Assembly: GCA_004352715.1 (NCBI GenBank) | Contig: SCFE01000068.1 | Location: forward strand, 1,199,184-1,263,183 | DNA: 64,000 nucleotides | Direction of reading: 5' to 3' | From: Hofstenia miamia | Taxonomy: Eukaryota > Xenacoelomorpha > Acoela | Notes under the pieces: model-generated | What the model was told of the DNA's origin: nothing | Database searches by the model: none | Seen by the model: only the letters and a program-made list of their open reading frames with translations | Shown here: piece after piece, positions 14,001-23,227 of the stretch | How the letters are laid out: each line of letters opens with the position of its first letter | Position numbering within the stretch: position 1 is the first letter of the stretch | Position numbers and translations under genes: made by a program

Positions 14001-15066
14001 TAGCGTGATTTATCCAAAGGAGTCAACCGCCATTCTAGTTTGGGNTTTGAAATTCCACAAGCACTCACCAGCTTGTATTCAGAAGCACTAAAAACGCTGC
14101 AATTCCTGCCAAGAAAGTTTGATTAGCACATGTCTGCAAATTGCCGTGAATGCCAACTTGTAGTGAACATTCAAGTTTTTTGCAGAGATTCATTAGATAA
14201 CCGTTTTATTGACATTTATTGCATTCTATTGAATTTTCAAGTTACTATGCTTTCATTATTCTGTAACACCTTTTCTATATTCTATATAAGATTATAAAAA
14301 GTATTTATGCATTAAGCCATTCAGTTGCTGCTTATTTTTTGATATGACGTCAATCAAAATTCTATACCATGTGGAAATGGCTGACAAATGATGTTTTATA
14401 ATCATATACTACAGTTAGAAATAGGAGCATGATGGGAGTTTCGCACTAAAAAATAAAAATTCATATAAATACAACAGTATTTCGTGTGTTGGGGTTCAAT
14501 AAACGCTAGGTTACATACGAAGGTTAAATCATTGAGGCTTTTTGGTACATATATGTATCACCTAAGCAAATCCGTTTTTCTAGACTGCTATAATTCACAG
14601 TATATTTGTATTTTGCATAATTAATCTTAAGATAATAACAAGTCAATCTATTTATTAATTGCTAATTGCTCCTCAAATTTTTTGTTTTTTTTAATTGAGT
14701 GATATTCCTGTTTCATCAATCTGATCACTGATTTGGAAATTAATACAAATGGGTTTTCAACCCATGTGTGTGAAAAATGTTATATTTATCATAGTTTCTT
14801 GCCATTAATTTTTTGTCAATCATTAATGTAGAATAAGGCAATGTTTGTTTGAATTAGTTTTTTCAGTAGAGGTTACAAAATATCATTTTGAATTCTAATA
14901 AAGATGACGCATTTTTGATGCTTAATTTATAGCTATATTTAATATCGATTTCCTTTGTGTAGCTTACTATAAATATTTGTCATTTTAGCGTGATTTATCC
15001 AAAGGAGTCAACCGCCATTCTAGTTTGGGAATTTTATCACCAGATTACCATGGACATTATGTATAA
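3503..15066 (+). CDS. NDUFA10: NADH dehydrogenase 1 alpha subcomplex subunit 10 (complex I 42 kDa) homologue, 8 exons
   Basis: Supernumerary subunit of mitochondrial complex I from the deoxynucleoside-kinase fold family (ND-42 in flies). Exons at 3503-3682, 5720-5877, 6454-6665, 6709-6795, 7853-7974, 8668-8894, 11983-12091 and 14989-15066 join in one frame to 390 codons plus TAA. Human NDUFA10 is 355 residues. What is seen: a basic N-terminus suited to mitochondrial import, a Walker A motif 'GPIGAGKST', then 'HYPE' as in the human 'HFPE', then 'GQGVVLERSPYSNFAF', which closely matches insect and human copies, and 'PPHLQIYFDI'. Exon phases agree at every junction if intron 4 uses a GC donor. 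Seven introns range from about 40 bp to 3.1 kb, and intron 7 is full of transposon debris. A polyadenylation signal follows at 15084. The gene looks intact. Confidence 0.9.
5720..5877 (+). CDS. NDUFA10: NDUFA10-like exon 2 (Walker A)
   Basis: Begins after 'tatttttag' and ends before 'gtaagt'. It encodes the first beta strand and the P-loop 'VVDGPIGAGKSTIAK'. It ends in phase 2, and the first base of exon 3 completes a Lys codon. Confidence 0.9.
6454..6665 (+). CDS. NDUFA10: NDUFA10-like exon 3
   Basis: Starts with the base completing Lys, then 'HYPEVTANWFQENIL', and contains the helix 'ARLQLAMFCYRYMQYATAV' seen in NDUFA10 and kinase relatives. The donor is 'acag|gtttttatt' and it ends in phase 1. 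The following intron is only about 43 bp. Confidence 0.88.
6709..6795 (+). CDS. NDUFA10: NDUFA10-like exon 4, probable GC donor
   Basis: Encodes 'GQGVVLERSPYSNFAFKD' and 'LLDMGYISDE'. The GT at 6800 would force a stop within a few codons of exon 5. A GC donor at 6796 (gaat|gcaagt, the classic GC-AG consensus) restores the phase and gives a Phe across the junction, in line with the conserved spacing before 'PPHL'. Confidence 0.8.
7853..7974 (+). CDS. NDUFA10: NDUFA10-like exon 5
   Basis: Starts after 'acgtttag' and reads 'YQYMTEIEKKSLPFLIPPHL' followed by 'QIYFDISPEESYRRIQ'. This matches the 'PPHLVIYIDVP' strand of human NDUFA10. Donor gtacgt, phase 0 at its end. Confidence 0.85.
8668..8894 (+). 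CDS. NDUFA10: NDUFA10-like exon 6
   Basis: Starts after 'ttttcattag' and encodes 'YLEKLDENYRYHLSFLSDNY', then 'YDWSKFGRVSQLLDDI'. Aromatic and acidic positions fit the C-terminal half of the family. Donor gtaagt, phase 2 at its end. Confidence 0.85.
9100..9600 (+). pseudogene. LINE reverse transcriptase fragment
   Basis: Lies in intron 7 of the NDUFA10-like gene. A relic of the RT motif with Gln/Lys-Gly-Thr-Val is at about 9101-9112. The catalytic core reads 'CHVIQYADDIFIV' with YADD at 9208-9219. Downstream at about 9400-9460 a relic of the palm-end 'LGV' block follows ('LSETLIYFGV', then a stop). Several stops and frameshifts show it is dead. Confidence 0.65.
9600..9738 (+). repeat. 21-bp minisatellite, about 6-7 units
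   Basis: Imperfect tandem units of about 20-21 bp with consensus near gtaattcagaatggcaaatt. The units differ mostly in the middle (aatggcaa, aatgggca, attccca, ttatcta). No open frame runs through the array. Confidence 0.7.
9880..10690 (-). pseudogene. Tc1/mariner-like transposase (DDE), broken
   Basis: Read on the minus strand, three catalytic blocks are visible in order: 'MWIDETNFNHAG' at about 10360-10390, 'NNLVVIADNTLC' at about 10125-10160, and 'LNPIESIWSILKANA' at about 9995-10050. The spacing from the second Asp to Glu is in the mid-30s of residues, as in Tc1/mariner relatives. A frame change near 10345 and another between the second and third blocks disable it. The N-terminal DNA-binding part would lie toward the gap at 10716. 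It sits antisense inside NDUFA10 intron 7. Confidence 0.75.
10716..10903. other. assembly gap (188 N)
   Basis: Unknown bases. The right edge starts inside an (AT)n run, so the microsatellite probably stopped the assembly. Confidence 0.99.
10904..10934. repeat. (AT)n microsatellite at gap edge
   Basis: About 31 bp of pure AT dinucleotide directly right of the gap. Confidence 0.95.
11013..11044. repeat. (AT)n microsatellite
   Basis: About 30 bp of AT dinucleotide, about 80 bp from the first run. The two could form an extended cruciform-prone stretch. Confidence 0.95.
11983..12091 (+). CDS. NDUFA10: NDUFA10-like exon 7
   Basis: Uses the second of two nearby AG sites ('cgttttag'), because the first (at 11970-11971) would bring in a TAG. 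It encodes 'YQDEENLLHELQHPRVSSEI' and ends 'FVEDFHK'. The donor 'gttgct' is weak but is the only one that keeps frame and phase with the last exon. Confidence 0.75.
12683..14044 (+). repeat. left copy of an assembly/allelic duplication
   Basis: This segment repeats to the right of the single N at 14045, from 14046 to 15029. The copies share long identical runs, including the start of NDUFA10-like exon 8. The left copy carries about 360 bp (about 13487-13846) missing on the right, and many small differences. The truncated last-exon copy ends exactly at the N. Best read as two haplotype contigs placed in tandem. Confidence 0.85.
14046..15029 (+). repeat. right copy of an assembly/allelic duplication
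   Basis: Counterpart of 12683-14044, shorter because it lacks the 360-bp block. It continues without a break into the rest of the last exon and the 3' UTR, so this copy carries the functional gene end. Confidence 0.85.
14989..15066 (+). CDS. NDUFA10: NDUFA10-like exon 8 (stop)
   Basis: Begins after 'cattttag', encodes 25 residues ending 'LSPDYHGHYV', and stops at TAA. The SPxY placement resembles the PGY(N) near the C-terminus of NDUFA10. A truncated duplicate of this exon sits at 14004-14044, just left of the single N at 14045. Confidence 0.75.
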   Translation, partial: RDLSKGVNRHSSLGILSPDYHGHYV

Positions 15067-15083
15067 ATAATTCTAATTTCTTT

Positions 15084-15089
15084 AATAAA
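15084..15089 (+). terminator. polyadenylation signal AATAAA
   Basis: AATAAA lies 18 bp after the NDUFA10-like stop codon, the right strand and distance for a short 3' UTR. Confidence 0.6.
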
Positions 15090-15672
15090 TAGTATTGATT
15101 TCTATGCTTATTTTATACGTAGTAATAGTACAACAGTAAACTCTAATTTCTAAATTTTGCAAAAATATACAAAATATTTACAGTAGAAACATCAATATTC
15201 GTTGCCTTTATGGCGCAGTGTTCTTTCTAATTTTAGAAGCGTGTTTGTATTAAATCAATTAATTTGAGTTGATGTATATTTTTATATCATTCAGATTTCA
15301 ATTGTTATAATTTCATTTTGAAAACTTAAAAATTGGTAAGTTGAAGTTGAAAAATAGTATGCTGTGGATTTTGCGTCAACCAAGTTGCATTGATTTATGA
15401 CAAATGCATGTGACGTTGATTAGTGGTATCATTATAACCTCTTTTACAATGAATAAAATCTTAGCTCCACTTCGTGAGTTTTGGGTGTACTCTGCAAACC
15501 GTTAGGTTTGAGATATAAATTGGGTCTAGTTTTCAGGAGATTTCTGAGTGTTACTCAGTAGGTCTAGGCATATGCATAAGGTTTTTATCTGAGTTATTGC
15601 TTTGCCATTGATTCATTTCATAACTGTTTGTTGAGGTTGTCATAAGTTGTGTGAGTGATTACATATAATTTG
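15090..15672. other. intergenic, nothing recognised
   Basis: AT-rich sequence without a convincing open frame or repeat family. Confidence 0.4.
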
Positions 15673-16361
15673 AGCTGACCAATTATGCTTTAATAATAAG
15701 AAGCATAAATCAGGAATACAGCATAATTTATGCTGCATTAAAATAAAGCATAAAATATTCGTAATAGCCCATAATTATTTATATAGGAAGATAAGCTACT
15801 TGCATAGAAGCATGATTTGATAAGAACTCCTTGATGTAAAATGTTAGAAAACCATCAAAACTCCCTTGTTACAATTACGTACCAAATTGAAATTTTATCC
15901 AAGCAAATTGAATTTGTAGTCATGTAATTTAAATTTATAGTCATGCAAATTGAATTTATTTTTTCATAATGGTTCTTAATACAAATATCTCATTGATATA
16001 AATATTAAGCAATATTATTTAATTTGAAAAGTGACTCTATAAAGTTATTATATTACTTTATTGTACTTCATATGTAAAATAATAGGACAAAAATAATACT
16101 GCAGAAACCAGTAGATTATTTACAATGTAAATTTATTAAAAATAAAGTTGATGCTTTAAATTGTGCAATTGGATGCATTTTTTAAGCGTTTACGATATCA
16201 CCTACTTTGTTTTACTAATGAAAATATTTTTCATGACCAAAAAAAATTATCAGAAATACAATTTTATCGAGCATAAATTTCTAATGGTATAGCAAAATTT
16301 ACTGATTAATTAGGCATATTTATGCGCATAAGCTAGTTGGATAGAGCATAATTAGTCGGCC
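15673..16361. mobile_element. possible non-autonomous DNA transposon (MITE-like)
   Basis: The left end (gctgaccaattatgct) and the right end (agcataattagtcggc) are near-perfect inverted repeats, 14 of 16 matching. The interior repeats 'gcataa' many times near both ends. It encodes no protein. The superfamily is uncertain (the GCCGAC-type end could be hAT), and no clear target duplication was found. Confidence 0.4.
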
Positions 16362-16439
16362 CTACTTATAATAAAATATTTTTATTACATCAGATTGTTA
16401 TGATTATATTAGATGTATGAAATTGAGTTAACCTGTCGA

Positions 16440-17466
16440 TCATTATGCAATTACTTTTCAATGCATAAACTACGAATTAATGCCGAAAAAACTGAATTTT
16501 GTTTACTTAAGCCTCATAATGTTGAAAAAATCGTCCTAAAAAAATTTTAATAGTAAAAATACCAAAATTCCCGAAGTTACTTCTCTTAAATATTTAGGGG
16601 TTACTTTTGACTCAAATTTATTATTTAATGAACATGTTAAATCATTACAAAAGAAAATTGCTATTTGTATAAAAACAATAGGCCACGTTCTAAGGCAACT
16701 ACCAGAAAATGCAATTGTACAACTTCTTCATTCATTGGTAATTAGCCACTTTAATTATAGTAGTAATCTATTTTCAAACATACGCGAAGAACTAATTAAA
16801 AAGCTCGAAACTCAATATAAATGGGCCATTAATGTTTGTAAACGAAGTTCTAGTGCTTTAAAAAAATATATTTATAAATCAATCCCAAGTCCTAAGCAGT
16901 TAATTCAAATAAATACCNNNNNNNNNNNNNNNNNNNNNNNNNNNNNNNNNNNNNNNNNNNNNNNNNNNNNNNNNNNNNNNNNNNNNNNNNNNNNNNNNNN
17001 NNNNNNNNNNNNNNNNNNNNNNNNNNNNNNNNNNNNNNNNNNNNNNNNNNNNNNNNNNNNNNNNNNNNNNNNNNNNNNNNNNNNNNNNNNNNNNNNNNNN
17101 NNNNNNNNNNNNNNNNNNNNNNNNNNNNNNNNNNNNNNNNNNNNNNNNNNNNNNNNNNNNNNNNNNNNNNNNNNNNNNNNNNNNNNNNNNNNNNNNNNNN
17201 NNNNNNNNNNNNNNNNNNNNNNNNTAATTCTAAAGCAAAAGTTCATCTGTGGAAAAGCTTGGATAGGCTACAAATTTTATAATACTGATTATACTACTAC
17301 TACAATACTATAATATCCGTAGCCTAAAATGACGCTTTTCTTGTATATATTTCATGTCTTTTTTATTATTTTTGTACATTATTGACGCTATTTAGAGAAT
17401 TTATCAGTTTCTGAAATTGTAAATAAGTCTCTAAATATAGAATATCTTATCTTATCTTATCTTATT
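16440..17466 (+). pseudogene. LINE ORF2 3' end and 3' tail, interrupted by a gap
   Basis: Frames encode 'LRINAEKTEFCLL' (about 16465-16505), then 'LKYLGVTFDSNLLFNEHV' (about 16587-16640), then 'LHSLVISHFNYSSNLF'. These blocks follow the RT active site in CR1/Jockey-like elements. After the 307-N gap the ORF ends with 'WIGYKFYNTDY'. The 3' end is a short tandem run (tatcttatcttatcttatctta, 17443-17466), as in the tails of such LINEs. The final motif matches the 3' remnant at 36603-36664, so it is the same family. Confidence 0.75.
16918..17224. other. assembly gap (307 N)
   Basis: Unknown bases inside the LINE C-terminal region. Confidence 0.99.
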
Positions 17467-17636
17467 ATTCATCTTTAATAAATGCATTTATTGTGAACCC
17501 AAGAAAGAGAAGTTTTATACAATAGATTGTTTTGTGCTTTATTACTCCTAAACTTTTATAGTCCTTACCCCTGTGAAATTTCAATCCATACTGTAAAAAT
17601 GAATTTACAGCTATTCCGCGATAGCAATATCATAGA

Positions 17637-17836
17637 CCCGTAGCCACGGGAAGGGTCAAGGGGACGAACCACTGGAATGTCAGGCAACCCCGCCTGGACA
17701 ACGAAGCTAAAAACAAAATCAGCATGTTAAAGTAAAATTGGTAAAATTTTAGCTTAAATTTTAAGGAAATTGAATATTCCCTTCAACTACTCTTGAATGA
17801 GTGTCAACCCCCTTAGAGGATATTTCTGGCTACGGG
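17637..17836. mobile_element. short MITE-like element with cccgtagcca ends
   Basis: About 200 bp bounded by cccgtagcca on the left and tggctacggg on the right, an exact 10-bp inverted repeat. The interior is more GC-rich than its surroundings near the left end. No coding capacity. The superfamily is unknown. Confidence 0.4.
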
Positions 17837-17932
17837 CATCCAATACCACTAGAATAAGAATTAGGTTATGTACATTGCATGAACTAGCATAATTACTTGC
17901 TCACAAAAACATGTGCATGAACTTCAATTAGT

Positions 17933-18127
17933 CTAAATGAAAGACTTTTTCTGTACTTTGTATTTAAAGCACTGTACCCATTTCATTTTTTCTATTGAAT
18001 TTAAAGCACATACATGTAATGTTTTATGATTTTCAATATCACAATAATAAATGCTGATTTCACACTGGTTTTGAAATTCAATATCCTTATATTTCACAAA
18101 TGACATTGAATTAGTAAAAAAATTCAA
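17933..18127 (-). CDS. possible PH-domain-like exon fragment
   Basis: The 64-codon minus-strand frame includes 'CEISIYYCDIENHKTLHVCA' followed by 'LNSIEKMKWVQCFKYKV'. A beta strand, then (A/C)-L-(N/S)-x-x-E-K-x-K-W-hydrophobic, resembles the last strand and C-terminal helix of a PH domain. It could be an isolated exon of a minus-strand gene or a decayed copy. No partner exons were found, and the family call is by eye. Confidence 0.3.
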   Translation of the reverse strand: MNFFTNSMSFVKYKDIEFQNQCEISIYYCDIENHKTLHVCALNSIEKMKWVQCFKYKVQKKSFI

Positions 18128-18902
18128 TCTCTAAATGAAATATTGTGAAATAATGTTTTTAAAAATTTGTTTATCTGGAGATAAAAAATTTCAGCATTGT
18201 TTGAGCAGTGTATTGTGGCCTTGTGTATTTCTTTATCGTAGTTGTATTAGCAATCCTTTTTATGGGAGAATCTGTTATGAGATATGACTCATTTGTAGCA
18301 TTTTTATTATCGATATAGGTTATTTGTTTAAAAAAATACAAATGTTTAGTGCTTTTATATTATTATTTATTGGTTTGCACATCAAGAATTCCGAAACTTA
18401 TTCAGTAATCAAGATAAAAACGTCAATGTATAAACGCAATCAAAACTGCTAAATTTCAATTTAGAAATATAATGCATGATTTACTTGATATATTTCGGGA
18501 TGCCTTTGCGTTCATCAAAAAGTTTCTACTATAAATTTCACAAAATATTAATCAAGATATTAAATTTTTGCAATACGTTTGATAGATTCAGTTTATAGAC
18601 ATGTTCATCTTTTTTGTTTCAGCTTAGTTCTATATAAATTGATTCCATTATGCATAATTGCAATCATATTTAAAAATAGGATTTGTTCTTAAACCAATAA
18701 TAAGATTATAACCAAGATTTAAAACCTTTCCAAATTAGTATATGAAATTACTTGCAACTGTGGTACATAAGAAATTGGAAAGACCAAAACAAATTTACAA
18801 ATACTAATTTGACAGCTCAAAAATCAGTCAACCATCTCCGATCACATAGACCTGTGGTATGAAACTTAGTTTAATCTAAGACTATTGGTAATTTTATTAA
18901 TT
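18128..18902. other. intergenic, nothing recognised
   Basis: AT-rich, no coding or repeat structure that I can support. Confidence 0.4.
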
Positions 18903-18970
18903 AATGGTGGGAAAGTAAGTCGAATTTTTTTATTGTTTATATTTTAAATATAATTTAAAATTCTACACGG

Positions 18971-19932
18971 ATGACTATGAATAATGAAATTGTTAACCAT
19001 TTTAATGAATTAAGGAACTTAGTAAATTGTTCAAGAGGCAAGACTATAGATAATGCACTTTTATTGAGCCACGAGTCTATTTTGTCTGAACTTAAAAGTT
19101 TATTGATATTGGGAAATACTGTCAGTCATAATGAAGAAAGTTACTCCAATATTTTAAAAAGAAATAAATTAAACCAAACAAGCAGCTATTATATTAAATG
19201 TACAAGCAAAAATTTAGCGAATAAAGAAGCTATAACAAGTACTGATATTTCAAATGTTACTCAAGATATTCTTAAAGAAATTCAAGATGCTAAAGATTTT
19301 CCTAGAATTAGAAAGATATTCCCAAATAAGAATAATGAACTTGTTTTTGCTTGTGAATCTAAAGCTGATGTTGAGGTTATTAAAAATAACATCGGGAATT
19401 GTAAAACTTAAGTGCACCTGAAATCAAAGAAAAAATATTAGTTGATAACCCAAAGTTGCAAGATTTGTGTGGTTTAAGTGATTCAATGTTTGAAATATTA
19501 TTTACTAAGATTAACGGATATATCAAAACCTACGTTATTTTCGCTAAAGGATCCCCAAAAGTACGGAAATTCTTGCTTGACAACAGCATACATATTGGTC
19601 TTCAGATGTGCAAAGTCAGCGAACATTTTTATGCACGTATGTGTTCTAACTGTGGAATGTATAGACACTCAAGAAATAAGTGTTTAAGAAAATCACATGT
19701 GTGTATGTTCTTTGCAGAAAATTATATATATATATATACAAATTGTCCAAATAAGAACAATCCTTGTAAATATAAACGTGTAAATTGCAGCACTTCATAC
19801 CCTGAGAAATGTAATCATTCTTCTTTTTCGAAAGATTGTCCTATTTATTTGTCTAATATTAAGGTAATAATGCAGAGAACAAAAACTAACACAACTAGAA
19901 AACGTAAATTTTCACGATTCTTACCTAATTAA
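18971..19932 (+). pseudogene. LINE ORF1 gag-like protein with CCHC knuckles, frameshifted
   Basis: Two frames abut near 19410. The first (146 codons) is Asn/Lys-rich without a known domain. The second contains 'CSNCGMYRHSRNKC', a C-x2-C-x4-H-x4-C zinc knuckle, followed by further Cys/His clusters ('NCPNKNNPCKYK', 'CNHSSFSKDCPIY'). This is the RNA-binding ORF1 layout of APE-type LINEs. A (TA)n slip at about 19726-19738 adds Tyr/Ile residues. Confidence 0.75.
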
Positions 19933-19974
19933 GTCTAATTTGAACAATTATGCAAATCCATTCATACCAAGTGG

Positions 19975-20826
19975 GGCATATCAAAGTAACAATATTTATA
20001 ATTATTCACCTTCCTTAAAACTAGAAGCTTCAAGGATTTTAGTAATAAATTGTAGATCTCTAAGAAACATAAGAGATATAAATTTATTATTAATTGATAT
20101 TCTCACATATGAAATAGATGTCTGTATAATTAGTGAAACTTGGTTTGACTGTGAAATATCTGAAAGTTATCCTCAACTGACTGGGTATTATTGTTTTAGA
20201 AAAGATCGGGAAATTTCAAATAAAAGGCACAGAGGTGGTGGTGTATGTATTTATGTTAAAAGCAATATTGAAAGTAGTCTCGTAGTATTTGCTGAAGCAA
20301 TAAATATATAATTATTTTGGATCAAAATACTGTTTAATAAGAAGTCAATGTATATTACCGGATTGTACAATCTACCAAATTTACCGGTTGCTAAGAAAAA
20401 TAAAGTGCAAGATTGCATTTCTGATTTCATAGAAAATTTAATTTTAAGTAACCAGGCCTTATTTTTATTATTGGCGGTGACTTTAATGATCTCAATGTTG
20501 ATGAGCTGTCAAGTTCTATCTGTATGACAAAACTCAATGATAAAAATACAAGAAAATTAAGAAACCTATATAATGCTATAACCTCTCATCCAAATTTATA
20601 TGAAAATTGTTATACATTTCAAGCTGGGGTTTCTACAGATCATCTTGGAATAATAACAAAATCTTCACTTATAACAGGCATAGAAAAAGTGACCATTTCA
20701 TTTCAAATTATTAATGGAAAAAACATTGAAAAACTAAACTGTTTAATGAAAAATATAAATTTTGAAATATTGAAGAAATCATACAATACGATATTGATGA
20801 AGGGACTTCATTATTTTGTCAGATAA
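19975..20826 (+). pseudogene. LINE APE-type endonuclease domain, broken
   Basis: Blocks in order: 'VINCRSLRNI', 'VCIISETWFD' (the S-E-T-W active-site strand), 'RGGGVCIYVK', 'ITGLYNLPN', a GGDFND-like block in a shifted frame near 20473-20500, and 'VSTDHLGI', the final Asp-His. At least two frame breaks (about 20311 and 20480) disable it. From about 20240 onward it is identical by eye to copy 2. Confidence 0.8.
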
Positions 20827-21348
20827 TGAAGAATTGCATTGACAGAGCATGTCGAATCATTAATGTTAAAATGACAAATAAGGATCCAATTTTCATGACT
20901 CTTCAAATTAAATATATATTAAGAAAAAAAGAAATTAATATTTAAAAAACAATTTCGTAGAGCTAATGAAATGTTTGAAAGATTTAATAAAGAAATTTAA
21001 AGAAGTATTTCAAGGAAAAATACAAAAAATAGTGGGCTTTTGTAAATCAGCTTATTGGACGCAATACACTATCAAAAATGAATAAAGTCTTTGATACAAA
21101 TGAAATCAACAAAATGTTTTCTAACATATCAAATTATTTGAAGAACAAACAACCTTAGAAAAGATAATGAAAAGATTCTTTTCCTAACAATGCATTAAGT
21201 ATATCATGAATTGAAAAACGTCAAAAAAACATAAACAGGATACGACGGAATCCGATATTGGTTTCTTAAAAAAAATTTTGTTTATAAATACGCCAATAGT
21301 TCCTTATATATTTGAGGAATAGCTAAGAATTACTAAATTCCCAAACAT

Positions 21349-21832
21349 TTGGACAACTGCTATAATAACACCAATTCGAAAATCGCAACCGCCAAAAATT
21401 TACGACCAATTACCATCACTTCAATATTGTCAAGAACTTTTGAAAAACGTGTATTTAATATTTATATCAAAGAAATCTACAATAGTCATGTAAATATAAA
21501 TCAGGATGGATTCCGAACAAATGGAGCAACAACAAATGTTATCGAACTACAAAATAGAATTCTGTCATATAAAAATGGAAATTATGATTATGTAAGATTA
21601 ATCAGCCTTGATATCAAGAAAGCCTTTGACAATGTAAATCACCACATTTTATTTGAAAGGTTAAACTATATAACACATTTAACTATATAGCATCATTAAT
21701 TGGCTTGATAGTTTCATTGGTAATGGACAACAAATGGTAAAATATAACAACAGACTTTTGGATATGGAAAAGATCAACAAAAGTGTTCTTCAAGGTTGCG
21801 TTTGTGGCCCATTTCTGTTCAATATATGTATT
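21349..21832 (+). pseudogene. LINE reverse transcriptase fingers/palm, truncated
   Basis: Shows 'LRPITITSILSRTFEK', 'INQDGFRTNGATTNV' and 'VRLISLDIKKAFDNVNHHIL', with the first catalytic Asp. In another frame follows 'VLQGCVCGPFLFNI'. The YADD block is missing because the element is cut at about 21832. The 113-codon first part is identical in translation to 37895-38236 on the minus strand. Confidence 0.85.
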
Positions 21833-22527
21833 GGTTTTTTAAATTCTGTAGACTTTTCTCCTGCATCTAGTTCTTTGTAGAATCTTCCTTCTTGGGTATC
21901 AAACTTCATATTGTCTCTTGCCTGCTTTGCCATTGCCCTATATTTTCTCAGTTTCTCGGCTTCTGCAACTAATCTCTGCTTAAGCTCTTCTCTTTCATTT
22001 TCTATGGTCTTCCCCTTACCAAACCTGCACCTGTCCTGTATCGCTTTACTTGTCCTGATCTTCCCTAATTGCTGCCTAATCTTTGCCATTTTATTCTCAA
22101 TTCTTCTCTCCCATGCTGGCTTTCTGTCTTCCGTATCTTCTTGTCGTCTTTTCTTCTTCATGTCCGTGCCTACATTCTTCAGCACCTCCCATACGTCTGC
22201 ATACACTAACCTGTTTACTTCGGTGACACTCCTAGCATCTATCCTCTCTAACACTTTATTGACCTTTGCTTTCTCTACTGCTAGCTTGCTTTTCTTAACT
22301 CCCCTTGGTACTGGCAACCTACTCCTGACTTCTATTTCTTTCTTCATCCTTTCCTTGATTGCTGCCTCTGATTCTACAGCTGCGGTTACTGCTGTTTCTA
22401 CCACTACTTCTGCTACTACATCTGCCACTTTATTTTCCTTTTGCTTCGTCTGTTCAGCCTTTCTTTTTCCCTTCTTCTCATTCAGCTTCAACTTTCTAAG
22501 CTGACCTGCAAACCTCTGCTCTGTAAC

Positions 22528-22530
<3 letters not shown>
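21790..22530 (-). pseudogene. fragment of a second LINE ORF (pre-RT region)
   Basis: A long minus-strand open frame rich in Lys/Arg/Glu/Ala. Near its end comes 'WERRIENKMAKIRQQLGKI', then 'LKQRLVAEAEKLRKYRAMAK', then 'RFYKELDAGE'. This resembles the coiled, basic stretch that precedes the RT domain in many invertebrate single-ORF LINEs, by recollection of the pattern. GC content and codon use differ from all neighbours, a sign of a separate, younger insertion. It stops where it meets LINE copy 1. Confidence 0.5.

Positions 22531-22594
<64 letters not shown>
22530..22594. repeat. (ATT)n microsatellite
   Basis: About 21 ATT units. On the minus strand it extends the open frame as poly-Ile, so the apparent start of that ORF beyond it is not meaningful. 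Confidence 0.95.
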
Positions 22595-22599
22595 TGGGG

Positions 22600-23029
22600 A
22601 AATGCTTTAATGCAATAGTGGAAGCCTCTACTAAAGCGTAGTGAGTTAACTGAAATAGTTGAAAAGATTAACATTTTTCTTCAAAAATTTCGAATTTTTA
22701 AAAATACATATATTTAAATTCTCTCCATATCTACCTTTCATATATTTAAAAGGATGGTTGTAGCAAAGAACACTGACTGTCTCTTGATTATGTAAGACCT
22801 GTCACAGCGGGCACCTGCAAATTATGCTCACTTTTCGGACAGGCTCTTGAAAATTTATATAAAATAATAGGGAAATGTAGTAGCGGATCTAGGTCACTAT
22901 TTAGGGGGGGGTGGCCAGATCGCAAAAAATGGTGTCCCAAAATACCTAACATTTTTGATACTATAGCAGGGCTTGTCTCAATAAGAAACAAGAAACATAT
23001 TCTATACAAATTCTGAATAGTGTACAATG
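22600..23029. other. transposon-like debris
   Basis: Includes 'gtagcggatctaggtcacta' and a run of eight G with a TE-end look at about 22878-22915, next to the hAT-like fragment. No intact frame. Confidence 0.35.
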
Positions 23030-23227
23030 CTAAAATGGGTTGATAAAAAGAGAGACTACCCCTTTTCCGAAAATAATAATCTCCGTTCCGTTAAGCACTA
23101 CATTTAAAATATTTGAAAAGCTACGTAAAAAGCGATTGAGTACCAAGACACGTTTAAGCACTTCAGCCGGAGAAATCTGGATATCGTGACAGTTCATTGC
23201 TACAACACATAGGTCGGATAGTCCCAT
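23030..23227 (-). pseudogene. possible hAT transposase C-terminal (dimerisation) fragment
   Basis: The minus-strand frame starts 'MGLSDLCVVAMNCHDIQISP' and continues 'AEVLKRVL'. The pattern (R/G)-L-S-x-L-x-hydrophobic-x-(S/A)-x-x-x-D-I resembles the last part of the hAT family dimerisation region. Only this short tail is left. The call rests on pattern memory. Confidence 0.4.

Larger units (their letters stand above)
18903..21832 (+). mobile_element. LINE copy 1 (5' part: ORF1, endonuclease, start of RT)
   Basis: Non-LTR retrotransposon with an APE-type endonuclease, CR1/Jockey-like in layout. The 5' end is taken where similarity to copy 2 begins (atggtgggaaa at about 18903 here and about 40706 there on the other strand). 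ORF1 is at 18971-19932 with one frame break. The endonuclease starts near 20037 and RT motifs lie at 21349-21832. It breaks off after the 'VLQGCVCGPFLFNI' block, before the YADD site, where an antisense fragment of another LINE takes over. Stops and frameshifts show it is inactive. Confidence 0.85.

Noticed and set aside
21911-22504. 197-codon plus-strand Ser/Leu/Phe-rich frame
   Set aside because: Antisense shadow of the Lys/Glu-rich LINE frame on the minus strand; composition is the mirror of that coding.
22441-22641. Plus-strand frame with a long Tyr run
   Set aside because: Poly-Tyr is the (ATT)n microsatellite read in another frame; an artefact.
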